Source: Alviniconcha marisindica
Lineage: Eukaryota; Mollusca; Gastropoda; Provannidae
Length of the DNA: 64,000 bases
Reading direction: 5' to 3'
Assembly: GCA_018857735.1 (NCBI GenBank)
Contig: JABMCL010003192.1
Span: forward strand, 336,001 to 400,000
Shown here one piece after another: positions 26,768 through 39,013 of this stretch. The position numbers and the translations under genes are program-made. The notes under the pieces are model-generated. The model saw nothing but the letters and a program-made list of their open reading frames with translations, was not told where the DNA came from and did no database searches. The number at the start of each line of letters is the position of its first letter. Within the stretch, counting starts at the first letter, position 1.

Positions 26768-27160
26768 GTATATCCATACTGTTGATGCATGCAGTAGTAA
26801 GTTGTACTAAGCATGCACCAAAACCAAAACTTCAAAAATAAGTGAGTAAAAATGTCTACATATGTATATATATATATATACATATTTATATATGTGTGGT
26901 CAAATTTAGCTGAACCATGAATACAATTTTTATTTCAATCATTGCTTCTGAAAATAAAAATGTCTATGCCCGCAGGCAGATGGGAATCTGGTGTTAACAG
27001 TGAAATAAAAATCACCTACAGCATGTCAAACTAGTAAATGACTACAAAGTTTAGTCATAAAGTGGGTCCATGCACTGCATTCTATTGGACAGTGCACATG
27101 CACATTCATCTTTTCAAAACAACGTTTTTCATTTTGTTCAAATGCAAACAACACAAAACA

Positions 27161-27161
<1 letters not shown>

Positions 27162-27220
<59 letters not shown>

Positions 27221-27245
27221 TGTGTGTACGTGCATGTGTGTGTGT
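27162..27245. repeat. (TA)n-(TG)n compound microsatellite
   Basis: About 28 TA units followed by TG units; intergenic. Confidence 0.95.
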
Positions 27246-27696
27246 GCGCACCTGTGTGCAGGGCCGAGCAGTGACAAAGAGATGACTAGTCACTGAACAG
27301 AAGAAGATGAAAAAATGCATCTACTTTCCCTTTCAGCAACAAGTGCAAATCACTCTTCAATAGTATTGTGGTAAGCCCAACAATTTGAGCAGACGTCCAC
27401 GGGGAAGGGAAGAGGGGCTGGGGTGGGTGGGAGGGGGGCGGGGGGGAGTTGGCTGGGGGAATGGAACAGGATCGAGTGAGGAGGCAGGTGGATGGATAGG
27501 GGCGGGGGGAGGGGGTAGTTATGGGGGGAGAGGCTCACCCAGCGCTCAACAGGGTTGGAGGAGAAGGTGGTAGAAGGAAAGGAGTTCGATGCGGATGGTA
27601 GAGAGGAAGGAGTGCTAGAAGGTGTTTCAGTGTCCAAGTGAGAGGGACTAGCAGCTTCAGTTCCGGGTTGTCTTCTTGATGACCTGCCTCTTCAGC

Positions 27697-27894
27697 TTCT
27701 TCTCCGTATGATGATGATGAAGTGATGCTTTATGTCCTCAGATGTCAGTTGACATATTAGGGACAAGTTGTGACCAATGCACGGTGCAATAAATCTTTAC
27801 GTCCACGGAAACCAGAAGGCTCGTTAGGACGGACAGTCCAGGACGTCCACCTCGACTCTCACACAGCTCCTGAACCATGATTCTTCTCCGTATG
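27697..27894 (-). mobile_element. Short dispersed element flanked by a 14-bp direct repeat
   Basis: TTCTTCTCCGTATG occurs at 27697-27710 and again at 27881-27894, like a target-site duplication around a roughly 170-bp insert. The insert matches 46275-46440 in reverse orientation over most of its length (shared blocks such as CTCAGATGTCAGTTGACAT and TCACACAGCTCCTGAA). Read on the minus strand it ends in a CATCATCAT simple repeat, as SINE 3' tails often do. A looser match to its other end lies near 55870-55920. No tRNA-type promoter box was recognised, so the class is open. Confidence 0.6.
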
Positions 27895-28189
27895 CGACCA
27901 ACTTCCTTATATAGAAGTATAAGTTCACACTGAGGACGTAAGGGGATGTAATGGCAGAATCAACGAGATGATGTAAGTTTAAATAACTATTTGTGCCTGG
28001 TGTTGGGTGTGTTATATTTTGTAATTAGCAATTACGATAGTCAAGTCTTATTAGGGTTACTCTTGGCTATTACTGTTGAATAAATTAAGTATGATATTTT
28101 CAGAAAGAAAGCGCTCCTACCATTGATTTAGTTTTTTAAAAGCACAGTGGAGCTTCTTTTAGTATTTTTCCATAGTTTGCGGTAAAACG

Positions 28190-28276
28190 ATGCCCACCAA
28201 GGGAGATAACTGTAGTGTAAAACGTGAAAATGTTGCGGCAAGGAATTATTCGTCTGCAAAATTCGACGTTTACTGA
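28190..28276 (+). other. Possible upstream ORF overlapping the mS31 start
   Basis: An ATG 40 bases before the mS31 start opens a 28-codon frame that passes out of frame through the mS31 initiation codon and ends at TGA 28274-28276. If transcription begins upstream of 28190, this uORF could reduce mS31 translation. The transcription start is unknown. The uORF begins within AAGGGAGATAACTG, a motif discussed under findings. Confidence 0.35.
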
Positions 28277-31200
28277 ATTTGCCAGGTAATTATAGCAGTG
28301 CGTTGTGCACGGAAATGTATCCTGTTACATTTTGATCCCCTGTTACGCAATGCAGAGTGAGAGATTGTGAGTGTGCTTATTGGTAGATCAGAATCAAGGT
28401 GTGAAAGGGTGACCTTGTGTCCAAAAGCAGTAAAGCCATGGTTTGAAGTTGAAATAGTTGAACTCATTATTATTCCATCAGTTAATAGACCATCTATGAG
28501 TATGGTAGAATATGAGGATCGAACTGACTGAGGCTAAAGAGCCTTTAATCTGGTCGTGCCGGCGTAAGCTATTCTAACTTAACTTTCAACACCCGGGTCA
28601 AGTGTGTGCGTGGGCAAAACTCGGTGAAGAAACTCCCTGTCTTGCCAAGTGGAGTCCAACCCGCCATTGAAACAATGACACTTGAAACTGAAAGTCTAAC
28701 ACTAGGAGCAGCCACAATAAAATTTTCTAGTATTATGTGATATAAATGTATGTGTTTCTATGTCACTTTGTCAGTGGCCATAAGACTAAGACTAGTATTC
28801 TTTAGTAAGAGCTTCTCTTGTTGAAAAATGGGATTTTGACATAAATGTGCAATGGCCAATGATCATAATTCATAGTCAAGTTAGTGTGTGCAGTGTACAT
28901 GATGATGAAACTTGGCAGGCCAAACAGCCATTGATGACAAAGTCTACAGGTACAATTACTGTTGACTTGGAACTACTGGAACTGGAAGTGGAAGAACTTT
29001 AAAATGGTCCTTCACCCTGTCTCATTAATTAAGGCTGCAAATTTCTGTAAAACTAAGACTAAGAGCAGGCCCAATGGTTTGGGAAGACACTAATAAGATA
29101 TTAAAGTAGTATGACAATTAACATTAACAATGAATAACAATTAACATGATATATATATATATTATATAATAACGTTTTTTCCCCTCCATTTTCTTCTTCT
29201 TCTTCTTCTTTCTTTTTATAGTGAAGAAGGGTCATCTTAATTCTTATCCATGGCCACATAGCTGTTCAAGTAAAATAAACTGGCGTAGAACTTAAACCTG
29301 AGCTGGACAGTGTGAACTGCCATGATTTACTGTTTGTGTGCAGGCTTTGGCTGGTCAGACAGCCCCATTGCACACTGTGGCACAGCAGCTGTGTGTGGTC
29401 CAATAAGACTGGCACTGGTGATGCTGGCTCTTCCTCTTCTTCAGACTCAGACTCATCTGACAGTGATGCTGAGCAGGGGTGAGTCTAAATCAGTAGAAAC
29501 ATTGAAGGGTAGGTAACTAGGTCAGTAGGTGTCTAGTGTTTGAATGCGTGTGGGTGTGTATACATGTGTATGTGTACTCTCCATGTGTGCTCAGAATGCA
29601 TGTTATGTGTGTGTGTGTGGGGGGGGGGGGGGGGGGGGTCAGGATTCATGGTTGATGTGCTTGTAAATTCTTTTATATAATGTTTTTTATAGACTAGTTA
29701 GACTAGGTAAATTTGTTTGTATCATGCATGCATGCACGTGTACGTGTGTGTGTATGTGCAGATAAAACATTTATGCATTATGTAATAATGTTGAGTATTT
29801 GTTTTCTTTGACTTTGTTTTCTGCCTGTTCCTGCAGCACTGTAATTCCAGTGATAAAGTGCATCACTATGACTGAACATTTCAGTGCTTTAAAAAAGTGT
29901 TAATTATGTAATATAATGCAGCATTTATGATCATATTTCAGGACTGCAGTCTACCTTTAAGTTTAATGCACAGATATTTGGGCTTAAGAAGTTAGGTCAT
30001 GTGTAGACTGATACTGATCAGAACAATAAGCCTATTGAATGGATGTTTAGCACAGTTTGTAAGCAATTACTGAGTTAGTTTGCCAATTTTCAACATGCTC
30101 AGTGTAGGGGAACTGCAGTGCATATATATATATAATAAATATTTGAAAGCTGTTTAACTTACTCAGTTATTGCCTGATGCCCACAGGGCTGGTGTGGACC
30201 AAAAGCTGAAGGAAGCAGCAGAGGGAGTGGCCCGGTCCATTCCTGGCCATGGTCCAGCGGTCCAATCAGACCTACTGCAGCAGCTCCAATCCTTCTCCAA
30301 GCTCAGCAAGGACCAGGCCAGCGGGGCTGCTTCACCCAAAGCAGCCACCAAACTCAGGTTGGGCAGAACTTGTGTAACTGTTTGTACCATGCATTTGATT
30401 TTGAGTAGGTGTTTACAAGCCTTGTTTGTGTTTTGTGGTGATCAAGACATTTTTGAAGGGTTCCTGCCCCTGACAGAATAAGCTTGGATCCTTATGATCA
30501 CCCATGTTTTTCAACTGGGTTAAAAAAAGAAATTGTCATGTAACTTAGTTGAAATGTGCGACTATGAAACGTGCAATAATTCTGAGTTTGTGTATTTATA
30601 AATATCAACAAAGTTATGGGATGGGACAGTATGACTATTGACTGTGCACACATGTGTATAAATGCTGGCTGTTGTACAGTACATTTTTGTTTGCTGTGTT
30701 GTGGGGTTGAATTGAGTCCATGGAGGACTTGTGGCTGTCAGTTTCTGCCTGAGAGTGTGGGTTGGCAGGAATGACTGTATTCGTCCAGTCAGGGGACGGT
30801 TGGCACAAATGGCAGCTTCTTTTTTTTACATTCCTCTTTCTGTGTTCCTTTTTTATGGAAGTAGTACACCCATTTTTCAGGAAACAAGTAGCGTACTTGA
30901 CTGTTTTGAATTCCCCTGCCACTTAGGCTGCCCCGTACTGCCTTGGAGGATTGACTTAGTGTGTGCTGTATCTTTGTTTGTTCAGACAACGGTATGTCTG
31001 CCAGTGCTTGGGATTTTTAATGTGTGCACAGCTGTTGATGCATGTGACTGCACATGGGGGCTCTAGTCTAAGTATTCATTATTATTATTATTATTAAAAA
31101 TAGTCTGTGTTGAAAGTTGGAGAAAAATCTCTTGTGAAACTGGTGTCAGCAGCATGCTGGACCTGATTGATGCTCAGCCACCTGAGCTACATCCCTGCTC

Positions 31201-32500
31201 CTGTTGAGTTGACAGGTTTGAAGGGGCAATATGTGCTCAGTAAAGTGTCATGAGCAAATGTCCTGAATCAAAAGAAACAAAAGTGGTATCTAGACTGTAA
31301 ACAACACTGTTTACAGTCACTCGTTCAACAGCATGAGGGGGGATCAGGAATAGCTCAGTTGGTAGAATGTCCAACTAAAAAGCCAGGTGCAATGCTGATG
31401 CGGGTTCGAGTCCCTGGTGCAGCAGGAGATTTTTCTCCCAGAGTCAGCTTTCTGTGCAGACTCTCTTATATATGGTGTCTGTACAGCCCCAGTGTGCAAT
31501 CACATGCATCAACATCTGTGCTCATGCTAGAATTCCCAAACACTGGCAGCCATACCATTGTTTGGACACAAAATAACTGCTCATGCTGGTAGGAATGGAT
31601 AGCGCTGCTCTTGTGACCACTGTTCCTTACCCCCATAAGGTCACCCAAATTTCCCACAAGTGGCAGTGAAGTACTAAAAAAAAAAAAAAGTTATAATAAT
31701 CTTTTTTCTTTCAAGCATGTTGTAAATTCATACCAGACAAAAATCTGACTATTGCTAGAACCACATAGTCAAGATGTATAATGAGTAGTAATAGTATAAT
31801 CAGACCAAAGTCATGCTCAGCTGCATCTGTGTATTTGCAGTGATCTCCTGAGTGGGATGCAGATACAGAAGCCGAGCCAGAAAACAAGAAGAGATGACGA
31901 AGGGTTCATGCCAGAACAAAGAAGACGTGAGTGATTTTGCTTTGGAGTAATAAATAGAAAGGATGTGTCCACTGTGTCATACTCATAGTACAATACGTCT
32001 TTATTGTCTCTGCGTACAGAAGTTTGCCTTCTGGCTTATCATTTACATAAGGATTCAATACATTTTACAATGACACAGCAATACTTTAGCTCTTCCAAAA
32101 GTGGGTTGAAGACTGTGGTTTTATTTGAGGTTTGTTGGCCTTGCCTAGAGATTTGTTGGCCATGCCTATCTAACACCCAGAACTGGGAGTGCTGTGTGTT
32201 CACTGAGAAGGCTGGGACCACACAGCCCAGTTTTGCCCACTTCAGAGATGTGTTTCTGATGTTGCTCAAAACTATATGACCTGGTTAAAATGAGGATAGT
32301 TAGGATAGCAAGTCATGTGCAGCGTGTGCAGGGGAGTGAGGCACACACACACACTCACTAAAATAATGATAAAAGTAGACAAACATATTGCAACTGTGCA
32401 AGACACTTTTGACATGGTGTATTTAAAGGCATGCTACAGTGTGACACATAATCACAAGACTAATTTTATTTTATTCAGATCTGCAAACAAGATCCTCATT

Positions 32501-32557
<57 letters not shown>

Positions 32558-35467
32558 AAAAAAAGTGTCATACAACATTTTTTTGTTTAAGCTATAATTA
32601 GTATGATGCTAATGATGATTACCTTTGCTTCACCTTTGTCATCATGCTGTTTTCATCGTAACTGTTTTTACAGCTGCCCGATTAGCCACTCAGAAGACGC
32701 CTTTCAGAAGACAGCAGCCCAACCCAGATAGGTGAGGTCTGATCACTGTGGCAACGAAACTAGTATTTAGTCTGAATTTCAGCACAAATAAGAAGAAGAA
32801 AAAAGCGAAGATGAAGGAAAGCATTTTTTAAATTATTTTTTTGTTAGGGGTTCACTAAACCAGCACCACGAAATGAGTGCCTGTAGAGGGAAAGAAGAAG
32901 GCATGCTGGAACCAGTGGTAGATGAAAAGGAGTGCTGATAGCAGGAAAGAAGGGAGTGTTGATAGAGGGTAGGAGGGAGTGCCTGTAGAGGGAAAAAGGC
33001 ATGCTGGTACCGGTGATGAAGTAAGAAGAATGCAGATAGGAGGAAAGAAGGAAAGGAGGGAGTCTTGGTGGAGGGAAAGAAGCAATGCTGGTACCGGTGG
33101 TAGAGGAAAAGGAGTGCTGATAGTGAGAAGGAGGGAGTCTTGGTGGAGGGAAAGAAGCAATGCTGGTACCGGTGGTAGAGGAAGAGGAGTGCTGATAGTG
33201 GGAAGGAGGGAGTAACTGCAGAGGGAAATAAATGATGGTGCTACCAGCGATGGAGGTGTGGAGAAAAAAATGCTGCCTTACATGTGGAAGGCATCAGGTC
33301 AAGCACAGCTTATTGGCGACTTGAATAGTTTATATCTTACATATATGACAGTAGGGTTTGCTTGGTGCTTCCTGTTACTTGAGATCAACAAGGTCAAACT
33401 TAACATCAGTTTACAGCATCTTTTCTCCAACCACTGCCATAGCTGGTTACGCCATAAGTCTCTGAAAACTGTCAGCTAACTAACAGTTGTTCATTGGTGC
33501 TCAAGCAGGAGTGGCAGGAAAATGTTCTTCTCCAGGGTCAACTTTCTGTGCTGACTCTTATTTCAATATTCTTCCACCCACATGTTACTGCAGTAGTACG
33601 TAAAAGATCCCGGTCATTCTGCCAAAAGTGTAGGTGGCAGGTTGCCGCTAAATACACATTCACCCTACGTATGTGGCTTTGCATGAAGTGATATGTGCGG
33701 TGTACAGTTGTATAGTGTCCACAGAACACAACAGTTTCACATGGTACCAGCCATATAACAACCAAACCGCACTGTAAGTTACACCACTTCTGTGGATATT
33801 CAGAAACACTCTATAAAAAGCTACAGTCACTCATTTAGAATCACATGCGTAATGAGTGCTCGAGAGTGGAGAATAACACTATATAAAATCAATCAACAAC
33901 AACGTGTACAATTAACTTCAGTGCCATCAGGTGTGTTGTGTGGATGGTGCACTGGGCTTGTGTTGCAGGGAGAAGGTGAAGCTGTTTGAGGGGCCTGCCC
34001 TGGGCATCTTCACTGGTGCTGAAGCTGCTCAACCCTCCACTGAATCTGGTACAGTGTCTTGGTTTCGGTCTACGCCCATGCCCTTCCCTTTGTTTCTGCT
34101 GGAAAAATTAACACTCTTACCCCTTTTGTGCTTGTCCGTAGGTCAGTGTTTTGTGTGGGTTTAAAGCCACAACAGCACACTCTTCCCTCCTACCCTTTCT
34201 CTGTCTTTGTTGTCTATTTGTGTATGAACAGTGAAAGCATAATGCCTGCTTCAGAGTGAACTCCAGCCCCCAAATAGATGGATACGGTTTTTGGTCAGTG
34301 TAAAAAAAATTGCAGTGTCACTGACCATTGGGTTTTTGAGTCAGTAATGACTAATATCCAGCTTTTTGTAGAGTCATTAAGGATGAAGGGGTGGGGGGGG
34401 GGGGGGGGGGGCATGTGAGCATTCTTTTCTAAGCAGCAGCTTGTGGTCAAAGTAGTGAATTCGAGGCATGTTGGTTAGTTTCTTTGTTCTTTTTATTACT
34501 ACTGCCTTGGACTGCAGTGCTTGCCCCGCTACTCTTCATCGATCTAGGTCTATTCTGCAGTACCTTCTGCTGTATTGTAATTTTAATAACACACAAGTTA
34601 CAACAACCTCCTGTTACTTGGGAAAGAGCCGCTACGAAAGTAGTGAATATTATGAATTTTATGCGACACATCAAAGTGGGAAAAGAGGAGCTAAATCAGT
34701 AAATGGCAAAAATGAGATCAAGTGATGTTGGTGTTTTCATGACCAAAAATGCTGCATGCTTAAAGTCTGCTCACGAATATTTGTCAAAAAGGATACTTGT
34801 TCTTGTTGCCTTGTGTTTAGGCAGAACTTCCTTTAATGATACATGAATATTGATGTGCATGTCATTCCGAATTAAATAACCTATGCATGGATATATATGC
34901 ATGCGGGTGTTAACATGAATCTGGGTGGTCCTGCCAAAGTCAAGTGCGAAGGCAAGAGTACGGAATTGTGTGCAGATAAAGCAGGACCACCCATTGTAAG
35001 GCTGTTTATTTTCTGGCATTTTATGAATAAAGTTGCCCTTTTTCACTCGCATTTGTGTGTTAGCTTTGATACATGGCATAAAAGGTTTTATGTGAATGAA
35101 AGAACATATATATTTATATATATGTAAGGGGCAGAGTGGACCTAAAGATAAATTTCCGTTTTGATTAAAAGAATATGGTTAGGGGCAGAGTGGACCCAAA
35201 GATGAATTTCCATTTTGACAAAAAAGAATATATGAAAAATACAGTTGCTTTTTGTTGATGTATTCTGCATGAATTTGCGTGATGTATTTATGTCAGGGCC
35301 AGAGGCAGTGCCGGGGAAGCCAGTGTCATTGTGGGAGAAAGTGCAGCAGGAACAGGTGGACATGTTTGCACAGCAGCCTCCCACCAGTGCCTTTGAGGAG
35401 ATGATGCAGTGGACCAAGCAAGGCAAGCTCTGGCAGTTCCCCATCAACAATGAACAAGGTGTGTGCA

Positions 35468-35500
<33 letters not shown>

Positions 35501-36146
35501 GTGGTGAGGGGGCTGTGTGGGTATGTAGATGTAAATGAAGGAACGGTGTATGTTGGAGGGGTGGGGTGTAGATATAAATGAAGGATGGGAGTGAGGTGGG
35601 TGGGCAGGGGGATTAATATCAAAGTGAAAGGTGTGTGTGTGTGTGTGTGTGCGCGCGCACGTGCATGAGTGTGTGTTTGTGTGTGTGTGTGTGTGTGAGG
35701 GGGTAGATATTAGTGAACAAAGGGAATGTGTTGTGTGTGTGTGTGTGCGGGGGGAGGGGGGGGGGTGATTAATGTAGTGATGTAAGTGAAGGAAGGGAGT
35801 GGGGGGGGGGGGAGGATTTAATGTATGTAGATGTAAGTGAAGGAAGGGGGGAAGGGGGGGTGGGTGGATGTAGATATGAGTGAAGGAATGGTGTGTAGGG
35901 TGTGTGTGTGTGTGTGTGTGTGTGTGCACGTGCATGCATGTATGTGACTGTGAGTTGGGGTGTGGTGTGGTTGCAACTGCATTTTTCAGTAAGAAATTAG
36001 TCAAATAAATGCCCCCCACCCCACAGACACAGTGAGTGCTTTTTGTACCTGTGTGTCAGTCATTCACACTGGAGAGTGAGAGCTAGCTCCAAAGGCCAAG
36101 GTAACATCAGATTTATTTACTCTTGCCACTTCTCCATATCAATTTA

Positions 36147-36213
<67 letters not shown>

Positions 36214-36478
36214 TTGTTTGTTAAACTCAGGGATGGATGAGGAGGCAAAGGTGGGGTTCCACCAGCACGTCTTCCTGACGGACCAGATTGCGGACTTCCC
36301 TCGTCGTGGACCTATCCGCCACTTCATGGAGCTGGTGCTCGTTGGCCTGTCCCGGAACCCCCACCTCACAGTGCAGCAGAAGCACGAACACATCGACTGG
36401 TTCCGGCAGTACTTCAAGGAAAAACAGGACGTGCTGAAAGAGGCCTTGGGAGAGGACGGACTGATCAGAGCCAACTGA
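28230..36478 (+). CDS. MRPS31: Mitochondrial small-subunit ribosomal protein mS31
   Basis: Eight exons: 28230-28285, 29344-29478, 30187-30357, 31841-31926, 32674-32731, 33969-34048, 35297-35458, 36231-36478. GT-AG phases all match, giving 331 residues (human 395). The protein belongs to the mitochondrial ribosome 28S subunit. The N-terminus MLRQGIIRLQNSTFTEFAR is basic and lacks acids until residue 16, as a targeting peptide should. Exon 2 ends in a Ser/Asp-rich linker; exon 3 is helical and Gln/Lys-rich. The family signature is in the last two exons: a WEKV..EQ region, a LWQFPINNEQ block, then FPRRGPIRHFMELV and LSRNPHLTVQQKHEHI, both highly typical of MRPS31. The middle (exons 2-6) is poorly conserved, as usual for this protein. 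Introns carry two SINE families, minisatellites and microsatellites; a 60-bp TA run ends 20 bases before the last exon. Confidence 0.92.
29603..29638. repeat. (TG)n followed by poly-G
   Basis: A TG run passes into about 20 G residues in mS31 intron 2. Confidence 0.9.
30980..31063 (-). mobile_element. Fragment of the 31344-31690 SINE, inverted
   Basis: Read on the minus strand, this matches 31490-31575 (shared blocks around CATGCATCAACA, then ACTGGCAG and CATAC). The two copies face each other across about 430 bp in mS31 intron 3, forming an inverted pair that could pair in the transcript. Confidence 0.6.
31344..31692 (+). mobile_element. tRNA-derived SINE
   Basis: The head contains a good Pol III A box (ATAGCTCAGTTGG) and, about 45 bases later, a canonical B box (GGGTTCGAGTCCC), spaced as in a tRNA. 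A non-tRNA body of about 260 bp follows (including TTTCTGTGCAGACTCT), ending in a run of about 14 A at 31677-31690. Intact promoter boxes and an A tail suggest a relatively young copy. It lies in mS31 intron 3. Confidence 0.75.
32503..32563. repeat. (CA)n microsatellite with A run
   Basis: About 25 CA units then about 12 A, in mS31 intron 4, about 110 bp before exon 5. Confidence 0.9.
32868..33235. repeat. Purine-rich minisatellite, unit about 75 bp
   Basis: Around five units built on GGAGGGAAAGAAG, GCTGGTACCGGTG and AGGAGTGCTGATAG. Units vary by block deletion, and the two central copies (about 33058-33205) are nearly identical. It lies in mS31 intron 5. Confidence 0.8.
33511..33903 (+). 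mobile_element. SINE-family copy (5' divergent)
   Basis: It shares long blocks with 44500-44797, 52380-52570 and 59850-60262, for example AAAAGATCCCGG, GTAGGTGGCAGGTT, ACGTATGTGGCTT, GTGGATATTCA and CTACAGTCACTCA. Its first part also resembles the body of the 31344 SINE (TCTCCAGGGTCAACTTTCTG), so the two families share a module. It lies in mS31 intron 5. Confidence 0.65.
35126..35232. repeat. 53-bp tandem duplication
   Basis: Two adjacent copies of GGGGCAGAGTGGACC... with an AAGAATAT end, in mS31 intron 6 about 65 bp before exon 7. Confidence 0.75.
35461..35935. repeat. TG/GA/poly-G compound repeat region
   Basis: It starts at the donor of mS31 exon 7: the donor GTGTGTGC itself grades into a TG/GA tract. 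Several units containing GTAGAT(G/A)TAAATGAAGGA(A)GGG recur about every 60-110 bp, separated by TG and G runs. Confidence 0.75.
36149..36209. repeat. (TA)n microsatellite next to a splice acceptor
   Basis: About 30 TA units end about 20 bp before the acceptor of the last mS31 exon (36231), occupying the branch-point region. Confidence 0.95.
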
Positions 36479-36729
36479 TGGCAAGAACAAGAAAGTGACC
36501 GAGTGTTCAAGACAATGAATATTTTGAATGAGTATTGCCTTTCATCTTGGGCAGTATCCTCATTGAGCCCCATGATTTCCATGTCCTTGAATGTTGTACA
36601 CAGGTATGGTACAGAGTGAATTTATGTGGTATTGGTTATGTTAGACTAGCTATCGTTTGGAATTCATTTGATCAGTGACAGTGTTTACACATACATGTAT
36701 GCACACACCCGTGCATGCCCACACCCATG

Positions 36730-36803
36730 CCCACCCACATACATGCACACACACAGGCACACACACACACAGGCACACACACACACACACACACGTGTGC
36801 GCG

Positions 36804-36841
<38 letters not shown>
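36730..36841. repeat. (CA)n microsatellite
   Basis: Interrupted CA tract with a GTGTGCGCGCACGC centre that is self-complementary and alternates purine and pyrimidine; such sequence favours Z-DNA. Confidence 0.9.
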
Positions 36842-36842
<1 letters not shown>

Positions 36843-37244
36843 GCTGAGAAGGTAATGAGGTGCTAAAGGTTGACAGTGCCTTAGGAGATAGTCAGCTGTA
36901 GGTGAGCTTTCTGTTAGTTTGGTGGGTCAGTGTGGAAAATGTTTAAATCAGTATAGCCTGTTGGACATCAGTGTCATGAACGTGTGATCAGTGAACCCAG
37001 ATAGTGCCATAGTAGCAAGCCACAGCACCTCAAAGTTCAGTTACTTGGTTTGCTAACAGTGTTCTGGATGTAGCTAGCTAGATCATGCTTTGGCTTTGAC
37101 CATGACAGTTTTACTGAAGCAGCTGGATCATGCTTGAGTGCTTGTGGTGCAGACTGCAGATTCAAGCCTTGCCAGACTGATGACATTTGGTTGCCTTCTT
37201 CCTTTCTTTTTGCATGCACAGGTACAGTATTGTACCATCTATCC

Positions 37245-37335
37245 GTGTGATAATAATAATGATAATTTAGTGTGCCTAACAGTAAGGCCCTAAGCGCATG
37301 CATAATCACAGCAAACAGTTGTACAAGGCATTCAA
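37245..37335. repeat. Remnant of a dispersed AATAATGATAATTTA-type element
   Basis: ATAATAATGATAATTTAGTG is followed by CCCTAAGCGCATGCAT, matching the layout of the 9286 remnant. Similar short repeats with AATAATGATAATTTATATAGCGC are widespread in molluscs to my knowledge. Low certainty. Confidence 0.3.
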
Positions 37336-38207
37336 CAGAGACCACTACACAGCAATAGCAAAGCAAAACACTGCGAGATGCCAATACTCTCACTAATGAC
37401 AAAGTTGCAACAAAAGTACCCCAGCTAAACACTATATATTAAGTACACACATGCATGCATGCACATGTGCATACACATGCATACACACACACACACACAT
37501 GCACACATGGGCACACAGACACACACATGCACAAGCACACACAGATCAGCATGTACAAACACATCAGGGACGGAGATGAAAGAGCAGGAGGAAAAGATGT
37601 GAACAGTTCATGGGAGGAACTACTGAAAATCAAAAGAAGGTATAGGTTTTGAGGGGAGATTTAAAAGATGCAGTGTTGCAAATCATGTTTGAAGGAAGAG
37701 GGGCCACAGCTGTTTGCTTCAGCTTGGATCACTAGGTTTTGAACCAGCTTCATGTTCTTTGCCAATTTGAAGCTATGGAGATGGTCAAGTCTTCACTGTG
37801 TGGAGCAGTCTGTTGCAGAATGACTCATAAAATGTGACAGAATCAGTAGCTAATTAATTCCGTCAAGGCTTGTAATTACCGTAGTATTTCACCCAAGGTT
37901 CAGTCACAAGGAAATGTTAAGGCGACTATCTAAGACAAGTGATGTCCTGAGAGGATTTCTTCAATCTTGAGTGCCAGTGTTCAGTGGCTGATGTACATGT
38001 GTGTTTGAGTGACTGACTGTGTAAAAGAAGTTGTCTGCGTCTTTTAATAAAGCGCACATGACCAAGCCAGTGTTCATTATTGTCACTTGGACATGAGGGA
38101 GAAGTGGTGACAATGCGGTGATGGCGCTGGCCTGGGAATTGAGATGGCTGGGACCCTGAACCAGGAATCTCTTCCTTGCCCCCATCCACAACAGGACCTC
38201 AAACAAT

Positions 38208-39013
38208 CCATCAGTCTTCAACGTGGGAGTGCTGAGCAGCAATCTTAGTTTATCAGTCTTCATTTGGTGCATTAAGCAGCAATCTCAGTGTATCAGTCTT
38301 TGCCCTGGGTGTGTTAGGAAGCATTCTTAGTGCATCAGTCTTCAAGGTGGGTGTGTTAGGCAGCATTCTCAGTGGATCAACTTTGCAGTAGGTGTGTTTG
38401 GCAGCAATCTTCAGGGTGGGTTTGTCAGGCAGATTTCAGTGTATCAATCTTCAGGGTGGGTTTGTCAGGCAGCAGTCTCAGTGTACCAGTCTTCAGGGTG
38501 GGTTTGTCGGGCAGAATTCTTAGTGTATCAGTCTTCAGGGTGGGTTTGTTGGGCAGAAATCTCAGTGTATCAGTCTTCAGGGTGGGTTTGTCTGGCAGCA
38601 GTCTCAGTGTACCAATCTTCAGGGTGGGTTTGTTGGGCAGCAGTCTCAGTGTATCAGTCTTCAGGGTTGGTTTGTCGGGCAGCAATCTCAGTGTATCAGT
38701 CTTCAGGGTGGGTTTGTCGGGCAGAATTCTTAGTGTATCAGTCTTCAGGGTGGGTTTGTCGGGCAGTAGTCTCAGTGTATCAGTCTTCAAGGTGGGTTTG
38801 TTGGGCAGCAGTCTCAGTGTATCAATCTTCAGGGTGGGTTTGTCGGGCAGAATTCTTAGTGTATCAGTCTTCAGGGTGGGTTTGTTGGGCAGCAATCTGT
38901 GTATCAGTCTTCAGGGTGGGTTTGTTGGGCAGCAAGCTTGGTGTCAGTCTGTGGTGGGTGTGGTGGGCAGCAATCTCAGTGTACCAATCTTTGCAGTGGG
39001 TGTGTTGGGCAAA
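38208..39013. repeat. 42-bp minisatellite, about 19 copies
   Basis: Unit of 42 bp built on TCAGTCTTCAGGGTGGGTTTG and GGGCAGCA(A/G)TCTCAGTGTA. Because 42 is a multiple of 3, several frames stay open on both strands (up to 232 residues) with a 14-residue periodicity. Flanking copies are more diverged than central ones. No start context, splice support or non-repetitive domain suggests coding. Confidence 0.9.

Larger units (their letters stand above)
26348..28229. other. Intergenic stretch between NDUFB2 and mS31
   Basis: No coding exon was seen. It contains the NDUFB2 3' UTR, CA and TA microsatellites (26727-26762, 27162-27217), a G-rich segment at about 27400-27540 and one copy of a short dispersed element (27697-27894). 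The last few hundred bases should include the mS31 promoter. Confidence 0.6.

Noticed and set aside
31350..31425. Functional tRNA gene
   Set aside because: Both boxes are good, but the anticodon region is irregular, and an A-tailed SINE body follows directly.
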